A DNA stretch of 64,000 nucleotides, taken from Streptomyces sp. 840.1. GTDB lineage: Bacteria > Actinomycetota > Actinomycetes > Streptomycetales > Streptomycetaceae. The stretch lies in contig NZ_RJUU01000003.1 in NCBI RefSeq assembly GCF_003751445.1, positions 868,001 through 932,000 of the forward strand. Reading direction: 5' to 3'. Below are positions 8,442 to 16,322 of the stretch, piece by piece (within the stretch, counting starts at the first letter, position 1; each line of letters starts with the position of its first letter). The notes under the pieces are model-generated. The model had not been told where the DNA came from. It made no database searches and was given only the letters and a program-made list of their open reading frames with translations. Position numbers and translations under genes: made by a program.

Positions 8442-10075
8442 TTCAGGTCTCCCTTGTTGTCCCACGCGTCATCGGAGTCTTCGTCGGGCCCGGGGTCCCG
8501 GGGAACGCCGTTGGCGCCCTTGGTGAACGCCTCCAGCCAGATCCCGGGCGGCGGTTCCTTGCCGTTCTCGTGACCGTTTCCGTAGCCGTTGGTCCGGCCC
8601 GCGGTGGGATCTGCGGGCTGCGCGGGGAGGTTGTGGGAACCGAGCGGCGCACGGCCGCGGCTGCGGCGCTGCGGGAGTCCGCCGGCGGTCCACTCCGTCA
8701 CCACGGGGAGCTCGTCCTCCATGGCGATGGCCGGGCCGGCGGGGGCCGAGGGGCGGGTGGCCGGTGCCGAGGGGCGGGTGGCGGGTGCCACCGGACCGGT
8801 GGCCGGGCGGGCGCCCAGCGGGCTGGGCTTGCGGTGGGTGCTGCGGGCCGGGACGACGTGCTTCATGTCCGCGAGGTCGATGTCGCTGGTCGGCCGCGAC
8901 GTGGCGCCGATGCCGTGGGCGATACCGGGCGCGGGGCCGGTGGTGATCATGGAGCGGGGCACGATGAGCACCGCGCGGACACCGCCGTACGCGGACTGCC
9001 GCAGCGAGACCTGGAGGTCGTACATCCGCGACAGCCGGCCGACGACCGCCATGCCGAGCCGCGGGGACTCGCCGAGGTCGTTCATGCTGGAGCCGGCCTG
9101 GGCCCTGGCGAGCATGTTCTCGGCCCGCGCGCGGGCCTCCTCGCTGAGGCTGACGCCGCCGTCCTCGATCTCGATGGCGATGCCGGTCTGCACCTCGACC
9201 GCGGTGACGTGCACGCGGGTCTGCGGCGGCGAGTACCGGGTGGCGTTGTCGAGGAGTTCGGCGCAGGCGTGGATGAGCGGTTCGACCGCGGTGCCGATGA
9301 TGGCGACCTTGGCGATCGAGTGCAGATCGACGCGCGGGTACTCCAGGATCCGCGACATGGCGCCGCGCAGCACACTGAACAGCGGTACGGGCTTGGGCCA
9401 CTGGCGGCTGGGACGGGCACCGCCGAGCACGGCGATGGAGTCCGCGAGCCGGCCGATCAGCGCGGTGCCGTGGTCGATGCGGAGCAGGTCGTCGAAGACG
9501 TCGGGGTTGCGCCCGTGGTGCTCCTCCATCTCCCGCAGCTCACTGGCCTGCCGGTGGACGATCGCCTGGACCCGGCGGGCGACGTTGACGAAGGCGCGCT
9601 GCGCGGAGTCACGCGTCGCCTCCTCGTTGTCGATGATGTCCAGCACCGTGTAGACGAGGGAGCGCTGGGCGTCGGGCAGATGCCGGTAGACCGGGTCGGC
9701 GTCCACGACGTCGCGCAGCACCTCGTCCGGGGAGTTGCCCACCCGGAGCCGGTGGATCGCGGCGGGCAGCAGCTCCTTGCTGATCCGTACGGTCTCTTCG
9801 TCGTGGTTGGCCAGGCGGCGTTCCAGGCCCGCGCAGCGGTGCTCGAACTGGGCACGCTGCCGGCGGATCGTCCGGGCGCGGCGGGCCAGTTCGGCGGTGA
9901 GCACGGCGACCACGACGGTGGTGAGAGCGCCGCACGCGACGACTGGTATCCGCGCGGCCCCGGAAACCAGCGCGACGGCTGCGGCGGTCGCGCCCGCCAT
10001 CACGACAACGGGCAGCAACACGGCGCGGACGACAGGTGTTTCTCGGTCGATCGGCGGTGATTCAACACGAACCAT
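8438..10075 (-). CDS. cvnA: CvnA: membrane sensor histidine-kinase-like protein
   Basis: A 545-residue protein. Two hydrophobic helices lie near the N-terminus (residues ~17-60), followed by a long alpha-helical region that replaces a normal DHp domain. A GHKL ATPase domain follows, with N-box HACAELLDNATRYSPP and G-box EIEDGGVSLS. The last ~150 residues are Pro/Ala-rich and disordered-looking (SAPATRPSAPAGPA). This is the standard CvnA architecture. The ATG has AGAGG six bases upstream. It is the first gene of the five-gene leftward operon and has a ~500-base upstream region. Confidence 0.93.
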   Translation of the reverse strand: MVRVESPPIDRETPVVRAVLLPVVVMAGATAAAVALVSGAARIPVVACGALTTVVVAVLTAELARRARTIRRQRAQFEHRCAGLERRLANHDEETVRISKELLPAAIHRLRVGNSPDEVLRDVVDADPVYRHLPDAQRSLVYTVLDIIDNEEATRDSAQRAFVNVARRVQAIVHRQASELREMEEHHGRNPDVFDDLLRIDHGTALIGRLADSIAVLGGARPSRQWPKPVPLFSVLRGAMSRILEYPRVDLHSIAKVAIIGTAVEPLIHACAELLDNATRYSPPQTRVHVTAVEVQTGIAIEIEDGGVSLSEEARARAENMLARAQAGSSMNDLGESPRLGMAVVGRLSRMYDLQVSLRQSAYGGVRAVLIVPRSMITTGPAPGIAHGIGATSRPTSDIDLADMKHVVPARSTHRKPSPLGARPATGPVAPATRPSAPATRPSAPAGPAIAMEDELPVVTEWTAGGLPQRRSRGRAPLGSHNLPAQPADPTAGRTNGYGNGHENGKEPPPGIWLEAFTKGANGVPRDPGPDEDSDDAWDNKGDLK

Positions 10076-10575
10076 CTAAAACCTCTGGCGGTTGACTCGG
10101 GGGAGTATTCAGGAAGTACAGCGCTTACAGGGCAGTTGGGAACAAGCGCTCGAATTCACATCAACTCGACTTCACTGCGCGTGAGCTTAGTCAGATCGAA
10201 ACAGTGCTTCGGCACATTCACCCAACCCCCTGCGCGAGCACTCCAGCGGTAATACACTCGCGGGTTTTGCACGCACCGCCTCCGAGCGTGCGCGGGGAGT
10301 GACGGGACGGCGGATTCCGGAGGAATCACCCCTCGGCGTCCCGCTGTGAAGGACGGATATGCGGGCACCGCAGCGCAGCACGGGCTCAACTACCCTGCCG
10401 GATATGGTGACCTGAAGAGAATGGCGACCAGGTCGGCTCCCCTGCGGTCCAGTTCGTACCGGACAGCGGTACAGGGGCACATGTGATCGAAGCGGATCGA
10501 AAGGAACAGATTTCTGACCGACACGCGAGTGAAGCGCGTGGTCGCCGCCCGAACGAACAGGGGAACGGACATCTC
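10076..10575. other. Intergenic control region between cvnA and iclR-type gene
   Basis: This 500-base region separates two divergent genes and is AT-richer than its surroundings. It must hold the conservon promoter and that of the IclR gene. A TTGACT hexamer lies at ~10092 on the plus strand, and GCGCT-containing repeats occur at 10120-10150. I could not define a convincing -35/-10 pair. A short minus-strand frame at 10156-10389 is not supported as a gene. Confidence 0.4.
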
Positions 10576-11373
10576 ATGGGGCCGACGCGGGACTACACCA
10601 TCGAGTCACTCGACACCGGGCTGCGGCTGTTGCGGCTGTTCCTCACGGATGACTCGCTCACCGTCTCCGGGGCGGCCGCACGGCTCTCCGTCGGGCGCTC
10701 CACCGCGCACCGGGTACTCAGCACTCTGGAAGGACGCGGCTTCGTGATCCGGGACGCCTCGGGCCGCGGCTACTCACCCGGCCCCGAACTCATGGCGCTG
10801 GGCCGGCCCGCCGGGTTCGGCGCCGGGGACCGGGCACAGGTCGGTGCGGTACTGGACGACGCGCTGCGGCGCACCGGCGAGACCGTGCAGAGCGTCACGC
10901 TCGTCGGGGACCGGATCCTCGTCACCGACGGCCGCGAGTCCCGGCAGCCGGTGCGGGTCGTGCCGGAGACGGGCCGCACCTACCCCGCGTACGCCACCTC
11001 GGGCGGCAGGCTGCTGCTCTCCCGGATGACCGCGGAACAGGTCTGCGCCCTCTACCCGCTGGAGCGGCTGGACGGGGACGGCCGGCCGGGCGGCTCACGG
11101 TCGGCGCTGCTCGACGAGCTGGCGGAGATCCGCGCGTGCGGATACGCGGTCGGCCGGGGCCGGCCGGTGCCGGGCGTGCACACGGTCGCCGTCCCGCTGG
11201 CCGGCGCGGGCCGGCGAGATCTGCTCGCGCTCACGGCCTGCACCCCCGCCGACCGGGGCGACGACGCCGCACTGGTGCGCCACGCCGGGGAGCTGCGGCG
11301 GTCCGCCGCACTCCGGCAGGTCAGCGGCGGGCCCCGCCGATGCGCCCCTCCAGCTGTACCAGGAGCTCGCTGA
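10576..11373 (+). CDS. IclR-family transcriptional regulator
   Basis: A 265-residue regulator. The N-terminal winged helix (SLDTGLRLLRLFLTDDSLTVSGAAARLSVGRSTAHRVLSTLEGRGFV) is followed by the IclR effector domain (RTYPAYATSGGRLLLS, SRSALLDELAEIRACGYAVGRGRPVPGVHTVAVPL), matching the family signature around the TSxG segment. I prefer ATG 10576; the frame is open for 31 more codons upstream but that part is not IclR-like. The gene runs 53 bases into the convergent MarR gene, so its last ~17 residues are read over the MarR 3' end. No obvious target operon is adjacent on its strand. Confidence 0.85.
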   Translation: MGPTRDYTIESLDTGLRLLRLFLTDDSLTVSGAAARLSVGRSTAHRVLSTLEGRGFVIRDASGRGYSPGPELMALGRPAGFGAGDRAQVGAVLDDALRRTGETVQSVTLVGDRILVTDGRESRQPVRVVPETGRTYPAYATSGGRLLLSRMTAEQVCALYPLERLDGDGRPGGSRSALLDELAEIRACGYAVGRGRPVPGVHTVAVPLAGAGRRDLLALTACTPADRGDDAALVRHAGELRRSAALRQVSGGPRRCAPPAVPGAR

Positions 11374-11827
11374 GCTGCGCGCTGAGCCGGTCCCTGGACT
11401 CCGCGTCGAGGCCGGAGAGCACCGCGCGTTCGTAGGCCAGTTGCTGCGGCAGCAGTCCGTCGACGAGGGCGCGGCCCTCGTCGGTGAGCCGCACGTGTGC
11501 GACCCGGCGGTCGCGGGCGTCGCTGCGGCGGTCGATGAGGCCGCGCTCCTGGAGGACCCGGAGGCGTTTGGTCACGGCAGCGCCGGAGGAGAACGTCTCC
11601 CTGGCCAGTTCGCCGGGGGTGAGCTCACGGTCGGTGCGGCGTACCGCGCCGAGGAGGTCGAACTCGGCGCGGCTCAGTCCGGCCGCCCGCAGCGGAGCGT
11701 CCTCGGCCTGCTGGAGCAGGGCGGCACAGCGGTTGATCCGGCCGATGAGCTCCATGGGCCCGGTGTCGAGCTCCGGGTTGACTGCCCGCCACTGCCGTAC
11801 CACCGAGGCGACGATGTCGTCGGTCAC
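11321..11827 (-). CDS. MarR-family regulator, coupled to FUSC gene
   Basis: A 168-residue MarR protein: RINRCAALLQQAEDAPLRAAGLSRAEFDLLGAVRR, then the winged helix LTPGELARETFSSGAAVTKRLRVLQERGLIDRRSDARDRRVAHVRLTDEG. The GTG start at 11827 overlaps the stop of the upstream FUSC gene (GTGA). It is therefore the second gene of a two-gene operon and probably controls the exporter in response to an aromatic or drug-like ligand, as is known for MarR/FUSC pairs. It overlaps the convergent IclR gene by 53 bases. Confidence 0.88.
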   Translation of the reverse strand: MTDDIVASVVRQWRAVNPELDTGPMELIGRINRCAALLQQAEDAPLRAAGLSRAEFDLLGAVRRTDRELTPGELARETFSSGAAVTKRLRVLQERGLIDRRSDARDRRVAHVRLTDEGRALVDGLLPQQLAYERAVLSGLDAESRDRLSAQLSELLVQLEGRIGGARR

Positions 11828-13524
11828 ACCGCTCCGTTCTCCGGGGCCGGGGCGATCAGCCCCTGCCGCATTGCTGTCGCCGCGAGCGTACGGTGTCCGG
11901 CCTGCTCGGCGGCGAGTACCTCCTCCTGGGGCAGGTCGCGCTGCCACCATTCGCCGGCCGCCGTGTCGTCCGCGTCGCGCAGCTCGACCAGGGATCCGGT
12001 GAGCCTGCGGCGGGCGGCCTCGAGTGCGGCGGGGCTCCGGCCGGGGGCGGCGAGGGTCTGCACGGCGTGGGCGCGGGCCAGTTCGGCGGCGGCGAGGGCC
12101 GCTTCGACCCGGCCTGCGGCGCGCCGGTTGGTGACGAGCATCGCGGCGAGGAATCCGGCCGAGGCGCCGATGACGGTGTCCAGGACCCGGTCGCCCATGA
12201 GTTCACCGGCGGGGTGGCTTCCGGCGTACTCCAGGACGAGCAGGGCCATCGGGGTCACGGCGACGGAGCCGAGCCAGTAGTTACGGGTGATCAGGGCCTC
12301 GGCGGCGAAGCTGAAGAAGAGGCAGAAGCCGATCAGGGCCAGCGGGCCGGTCCGGGTCACCGGCAGCACCGCCGCGAAGACCAGGACGCCGATGAGGTTG
12401 CCGACGGTGCGCTGGAGTGTCCGGTTCCAGGAGAGCGTGACGTTGGCCTGGTAGAGGGAGGCGGCGGTGACGATCGCCCAGTAGGGGCGGCCGACGCCGG
12501 CGGCCGACGAGACGTAGCCGGCCAGGGCGCAGCCGATCAGGGCACGGGCCGCGATGGGCAGCAGCGGGGATCCGGGGCCGAGGCGGCGGAGCAGCGCGCG
12601 GCGCGCCTCGCCGGGGCCGGTGGGTCGCAGTACCGCGCGTTCGGCCTCGATGCCGAAGAGTTCGGCGGCTGTGCCGGGGGCGGCCGGCGGGGTGGGCACC
12701 GGCCCCCGGGCCCGGGTCCGGGCGGCCCAGTCACGCAGCACGGCGGGGTCGGTAGTGGCGGGGGCTCCCCCGTCGGCGGCGAGTGCGGCCTCCGCGTGCA
12801 CCACGAGGCGTTCCAGCGCACGGCGTACGGGGGTGGGGCGTCCGGCGGCGAGGAGCGTCTGCCAGGCCGCGTGCACCGCGGCGACCGCGGCGCGCCGGGT
12901 GCCGTGGCCGGGGTCGGCGGCGTGGGCCGCGGCCGCGTTCAGGGCGCGGGCGGTCGCGTGGCGCTCGGGCCCTTCGCGGCGCACGAGCGCGGGTCCGGCG
13001 ACGGTGACCAGCCAGGAGACCGCGCCCGCGCCGAGGGTCAGGGCGAGGTGGCCGGGCACCTGGCCCAGGTGCTGCGGGGCGAACAGTGCGGCGGAGCTGA
13101 CGAAGGTGAAGATCAGCGGTCCCGGGGGCCCGATCCGGGTCGCGTCGCAGAACAGCTTCTGCCCGGCCGCCAGGAGCGCGCCGACGGCGATCAGGACGGC
13201 GGTGGAACCGGTCAGCGACGCGGTGACCAGGGACACCGCAAGGCCGGCGAGCATCCCGAGGACGACCCCGGCGACGGACCTGGCGCGCCGCGCGTACGGC
13301 AGGCTGTGGCCGTACAGCGCGCAGAGCGAGCCGGCCATCGTGTACATCACCAGGTCGAGGCGGTCGACGGAGAACAGCACCAGGTTGGGTATCGCGGTCG
13401 CCACGACCACGCTGGAGGCCGGTTTGAGCCACATGTCCGAGGGCCGGGCCAGTCGCAGCGGTGCCGCCAGCGGGAGCCGGTGGACGGAGGGCTGCTTGCG
13501 CGGCCGTGCAGTTGTATCACTCAC
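11824..13524 (-). CDS. FUSC-family membrane protein (aromatic acid exporter-like)
   Basis: A 566-residue protein with two blocks of about five or six transmembrane helices (residues ~35-190 and ~340-470), each followed by a soluble helical segment. This is the FUSC/YccS/AaeB plan. RPYWAIVTAASLYQANVTLSWNRTLQRTVGNLIGVLV in the second block is the family hallmark. Such proteins are thought to export aromatic acids or other amphiphiles. The start is GTG 13524. It heads an operon with the coupled MarR gene, and a small palindrome in its leader may be the MarR operator. Confidence 0.88.
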   Translation of the reverse strand: MSDTTARPRKQPSVHRLPLAAPLRLARPSDMWLKPASSVVVATAIPNLVLFSVDRLDLVMYTMAGSLCALYGHSLPYARRARSVAGVVLGMLAGLAVSLVTASLTGSTAVLIAVGALLAAGQKLFCDATRIGPPGPLIFTFVSSAALFAPQHLGQVPGHLALTLGAGAVSWLVTVAGPALVRREGPERHATARALNAAAAHAADPGHGTRRAAVAAVHAAWQTLLAAGRPTPVRRALERLVVHAEAALAADGGAPATTDPAVLRDWAARTRARGPVPTPPAAPGTAAELFGIEAERAVLRPTGPGEARRALLRRLGPGSPLLPIAARALIGCALAGYVSSAAGVGRPYWAIVTAASLYQANVTLSWNRTLQRTVGNLIGVLVFAAVLPVTRTGPLALIGFCLFFSFAAEALITRNYWLGSVAVTPMALLVLEYAGSHPAGELMGDRVLDTVIGASAGFLAAMLVTNRRAAGRVEAALAAAELARAHAVQTLAAPGRSPAALEAARRRLTGSLVELRDADDTAAGEWWQRDLPQEEVLAAEQAGHRTLAATAMRQGLIAPAPENGAV

Positions 13525-13538
13525 TCAAATACGTTAGC

Positions 13539-13551
13539 AGGTATTACACCT
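13539..13551. promoter_or_regulatory. Possible MarR operator upstream of FUSC gene
   Basis: AGGTATTACACCT is an inverted repeat (AGGT/ACCT) in an unusually AT-rich patch 15-27 bases before the GTG start. Its size and position suit a MarR-family site that autoregulates the FUSC-MarR operon. Assignment is by position only. Confidence 0.4.
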
Positions 13552-13662
13552 ATAAAACACTTGGATCGGTATCTCGCCCCGATGGCCCGCCGCCGCGCAC
13601 GGCCATAGCGTTCACACCGGCAGTGAAATCACACGGAACGAGACAGGCGCGGAGGAATCCGA

Positions 13663-14421
13663 ATGAAACTCACGGCACCGGTGCGCGGTGGCCCCTGCTG
13701 GATCGAGCTCAGCACCTCGGACGTCCCGGCGGCCAAGTCGTTCTACGAGAGGCTCTTCGGCTGGCGGTGCGAGACCGATCCGCGCGAGGAGGCGGGCGGC
13801 TACACGACGGCGCACCTCGGTGAGTCCCGCGTCGCCGCGCTCAGCCCCGTCTACCAGCCGGGGCAGCCGCCGGCCTGGACGGTCTCCTTCGCCACCGGGG
13901 ACGTGGACTCCTCGGCCCAGAAGGTGACGGCGGCGGGCGGTTCACTGCTGGTCGGCCCGATGGACATCTTCGACCAGGGCAGGTTCGCGGTGGCCGCGGA
14001 CCCGTCCGGCGCGGTGTTCTCGCTGTGGCAGGGGCGCGCGTTCGCGGGCGCCGACCTGTTCAACGACCCGGGCACGCTGGGCTGGGCCGAGCTCGTCACC
14101 CGCGATGCCGGACCGGCGCTCACCTTCTATCCGGCCGTGCTCGGCTGGACGGTCAGCGCCTCGGAGTCGTACCCCCAGTGGGGCATCGACGGGGCGGACT
14201 TCGGCGGTGTGCTGACGATGGACGAGAAGTTCCCGCCCGAGGTGCCGCCGCACTGGCTGCCGTACTTCGTCGTCGCGGACGTGGACGCGAGCGCCGAAGC
14301 GGCGAAGGGGGCCGGCGGCGAACTGCTGATGCCGCCCACGACCATTGCGCAGGGCCCGCGGATCGCCGTGGTCCGGGACCCCCAGGGCGCCGTGTTCGGC
14401 GTGCACCGCCTGGACGGCTAG
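13663..14421 (+). CDS. VOC-family protein with two glyoxalase-like domains
   Basis: A 252-residue protein with two vicinal-oxygen-chelate modules. The first (residues ~8-120) starts GGPCWIELSTSDVPAAKSFYERLFGW and ends ADPSGAVFSLWQ. The second (~128-250) starts LGWAELVTRDAGPALTFYPAVLGWTV and ends RDPQGAVFGVHR. This tandem arrangement is common in actinobacterial CFP30B/hydroxylase-like proteins of unknown substrate; members act as lyases, dioxygenases or drug-binding proteins. The ATG has GGAGGA upstream. It is monocistronic, with a strong hairpin downstream. Confidence 0.88.
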   Translation: MKLTAPVRGGPCWIELSTSDVPAAKSFYERLFGWRCETDPREEAGGYTTAHLGESRVAALSPVYQPGQPPAWTVSFATGDVDSSAQKVTAAGGSLLVGPMDIFDQGRFAVAADPSGAVFSLWQGRAFAGADLFNDPGTLGWAELVTRDAGPALTFYPAVLGWTVSASESYPQWGIDGADFGGVLTMDEKFPPEVPPHWLPYFVVADVDASAEAAKGAGGELLMPPTTIAQGPRIAVVRDPQGAVFGVHRLDG

Positions 14422-14455
14422 GCCCTGTCTTCAAACTGTCAGGCCCCAGGGCCTC

Positions 14456-14501
14456 CCGGCTGACGAGGCCGCGCCGCCCCGGTGCGGGCCTCGTCAGCCG
14501 G
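14456..14501. terminator. 15-bp perfect stem, bidirectional terminator
   Basis: Bases 14456-14470 pair perfectly with 14487-14501 around a 16-base GC-rich loop. The hairpin lies between the VOC gene and the convergent XRE-cupin gene, whose stop codon falls in the right arm, so it probably terminates both. Confidence 0.75.
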
Positions 14502-15072
14502 TCTGCTCGTCCGTCGCCTGTACGTGGTCCGCGATGCCGACGACCAGGACCCGGGTGCCGGGTTCGATCGGGCGCCAGCGGTGGACGAGGCCTCCCGCGC
14601 AGTAGAGCGTGTCACCCCGCTCCAGGCGGTAGAAGTTGCCGTCCGCCTCGACCTCGGCCCCGCCGTCCGCGACGTACAGGATCTCGTCGTTGCGGTGCCT
14701 GAACTCGCGGCCCCAGTCGTGGTCCCCGGTGAACTCCAGGGCGTGCAGGCGCTGGTGGCCGCGTACCAGGGGGCGCATCAGGCCGTCGCCGCCCTCCGCA
14801 CCGGTCTCCCGCACGGACGCGGAGGCGCCGCGCACCACATCGACGGGGCGGGGCGCCTCCGCCGTGGCCAGCAGCTGGACCGCGGTCGTGTCGAGCGCGT
14901 CCGCGATGCGCTGGAGCGAACCCATGCTCGGCCGGGAGCGGCCGTTCTCGATCTGGCTGAGGAAGGGCGTGGAGAGCCCGGCCCGCCGCGCGACCTCCGC
15001 GAGGGTCAGTTCAAGGGCGCGGCGCCGTCGGCGAATTCCCGGGCCGACCTGGGGCGTGTCCGCCTCGCTCAT
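14494..15072 (-). CDS. XRE-cupin transcriptional regulator
   Basis: A 192-residue protein. A helix-turn-helix (GPGIRRRRRALELTLAEVARRAGLSTPFLSQIENGRSRPSMGSLQRIADALD) is followed by a cupin barrel (RNDEILYVADGGAEVEADGNFYRLERGDTLYCAGGLVHRWRP). XRE-cupin regulators sense small metabolites through the cupin pocket and usually control adjacent catabolic or transport genes. ATG 15072 has GGAG eight bases upstream; the longer frame is less likely. It is divergent from the ASST-like/NCS2 operon, with a 9-bp inverted repeat in the shared 117-base region that is a good candidate operator. Confidence 0.88.
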   Translation of the reverse strand: MSEADTPQVGPGIRRRRRALELTLAEVARRAGLSTPFLSQIENGRSRPSMGSLQRIADALDTTAVQLLATAEAPRPVDVVRGASASVRETGAEGGDGLMRPLVRGHQRLHALEFTGDHDWGREFRHRNDEILYVADGGAEVEADGNFYRLERGDTLYCAGGLVHRWRPIEPGTRVLVVGIADHVQATDEQTG

Positions 15073-15137
15073 CTCACTCACTCCGTGTCCCGCGTGCCGC
15101 ACACCACAGCCGGCGGGGCAGCCAGCAGCCTACCGGT

Positions 15138-15177
15138 CCGGTTAACCTTTTAAGTCCCACCTAATAAAGTTAACCGG
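15138..15177. promoter_or_regulatory. Paired GTTAAC inverted repeat, candidate XRE-cupin operator
   Basis: CCGGTTAAC (15138-15146) is the perfect inverse of GTTAACCGG (15169-15177). Each arm also contains the self-palindrome GTTAAC, and the two are 31 bases apart (three helical turns). The right arm runs straight into the GGGAGG ribosome-binding site of the ASST-like gene. The spacer is AT-rich and could carry the promoter. It lies between the divergent regulator and operon. Confidence 0.6.
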
Positions 15178-15189
15178 GAGGACCGATCC

Positions 15190-16314
15190 ATGCCCCTCGT
15201 GGACCAGAACCAGCGACGGCGCCGTGGCACCGGGCTCATAGCCCTGGACGAGGAGGCCTCCTACGGCGGGTACACCCTCTTCGCCCCGCTGACCGGCAGC
15301 GGCGAGGTGTACCTCATCGACATGCGCGGCGAGGTCGTCCACCGGTGGGACCTCCCGCACCGGCCGGGGCGGCACGCCAGGATCCTGCCCAACGGCAACC
15401 TCGCCTACAGCGGCGTCCTCCCGGACGAGCCGGCGCTCTTCCCGATGTGGCACAAGTACCGCGGCGGGATCATGCAGGAGATCACCCCCGACGGCACCGT
15501 CGTGCGCGAGCACCGCGACCGCTACCAGCACCACGACGCGTACCACTACGGCGACGGCCGGCTGCTGTACGCGGCGCTGGAGCCGCTGACCGGCGAGGCC
15601 GCCGCCTCGGTCCGGGGCGGGGTACCCGGCTCGGAGCCGGACGGCACGGTCTGGGCGGACACCATCGTCGAGGTGGACGCCGAGGGCCGCACGGTCTGGG
15701 AGTGGAAGGTCTCCGAGCACCTCGACCGCGAGGCGTTCCCCCTGCACCCCGACTACTCGCGCGAGCACTACCCGCTGATCAACAGCGTGCTGCCGACGAG
15801 CGACGGCAACATCCTGGCGAGCCTGCGCTCCGCGTCCGCCGTGATCGTCATCAGCCGGGAGACGGGCGAGATCATCTGGCGCAGCGGGCCCGGGGTCGTA
15901 TCGCAGCAGCACTGCCCGACCGAGCTGGAGAACGGCAACTTCCTGGTCTTCGACAACGGCGTCTTCCGGCCGCGCTGGGACGTGCCGTTCAGCCGGGTCA
16001 TCGAGATCGAGCGGTCGAGTGGCACCATTGTCTGGGAGTACCACGACCCGGCGCGCGAGTCGTTCTTCGCCCCGTTCATGGGAAGCGCCCAGCGGCTGCC
16101 GAACGGGAACACGCTCGTGACGGACTCCCCGGCCGGACGGCTCTTCGAGGTCACCCAGGACGGCTATCTGTGCTGGGAGTACATCGTGCCGTTCTTCGGC
16201 GGCTACAGCGAAGAGGAAGTGCGCAAGCTGTTCCCGTCCGAGCCCAACGCCGTGTTCCGCTCCTACCGTTACTCGGCCGGGGAACTCCCCTGGCTCGACG
16301 TCCCGAAGGGCTGA
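15190..16314 (+). CDS. Arylsulfotransferase (ASST)-family beta-propeller protein, cytosolic
   Basis: A 374-residue protein with repeated beta-propeller blades (GxVVHRWDLP, GTVVREHRDRYQHHDA, GRTVWEWKVSEH, GEIIWRSGP, GTIVWEYHDP, GYLCWEYIVPF), each ending in a W-E/R-W-like strand. LPNGNLAYSG and LPNGNTLVTDS recur, as in the Arylsulfotrans family. It has no signal peptide or lipobox, unlike the periplasmic PAPS-independent enzymes, so a cytosolic role is implied. The histidine cluster YQHHDAYHYGDG may be part of the active site. It is transcribed with the NCS2 permease eight bases downstream. Whether it transfers sulfate is unproven. Confidence 0.7.
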   Translation: MPLVDQNQRRRRGTGLIALDEEASYGGYTLFAPLTGSGEVYLIDMRGEVVHRWDLPHRPGRHARILPNGNLAYSGVLPDEPALFPMWHKYRGGIMQEITPDGTVVREHRDRYQHHDAYHYGDGRLLYAALEPLTGEAAASVRGGVPGSEPDGTVWADTIVEVDAEGRTVWEWKVSEHLDREAFPLHPDYSREHYPLINSVLPTSDGNILASLRSASAVIVISRETGEIIWRSGPGVVSQQHCPTELENGNFLVFDNGVFRPRWDVPFSRVIEIERSSGTIVWEYHDPARESFFAPFMGSAQRLPNGNTLVTDSPAGRLFEVTQDGYLCWEYIVPFFGGYSEEEVRKLFPSEPNAVFRSYRYSAGELPWLDVPKG

Positions 16315-16322
16315 GCCGGACC

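Noticed and set aside
5421..10075. Possibility that the conservon operon is a defence or conflict system
   Set aside because: All five genes match the well-known Streptomyces conservon order, which is a signalling module.
10156..10389. Minus-strand open frame of 77 codons in the cvnA-iclR gap
   Set aside because: Composition is unlike Streptomyces genes, there is no ribosome site and no recognisable domain.
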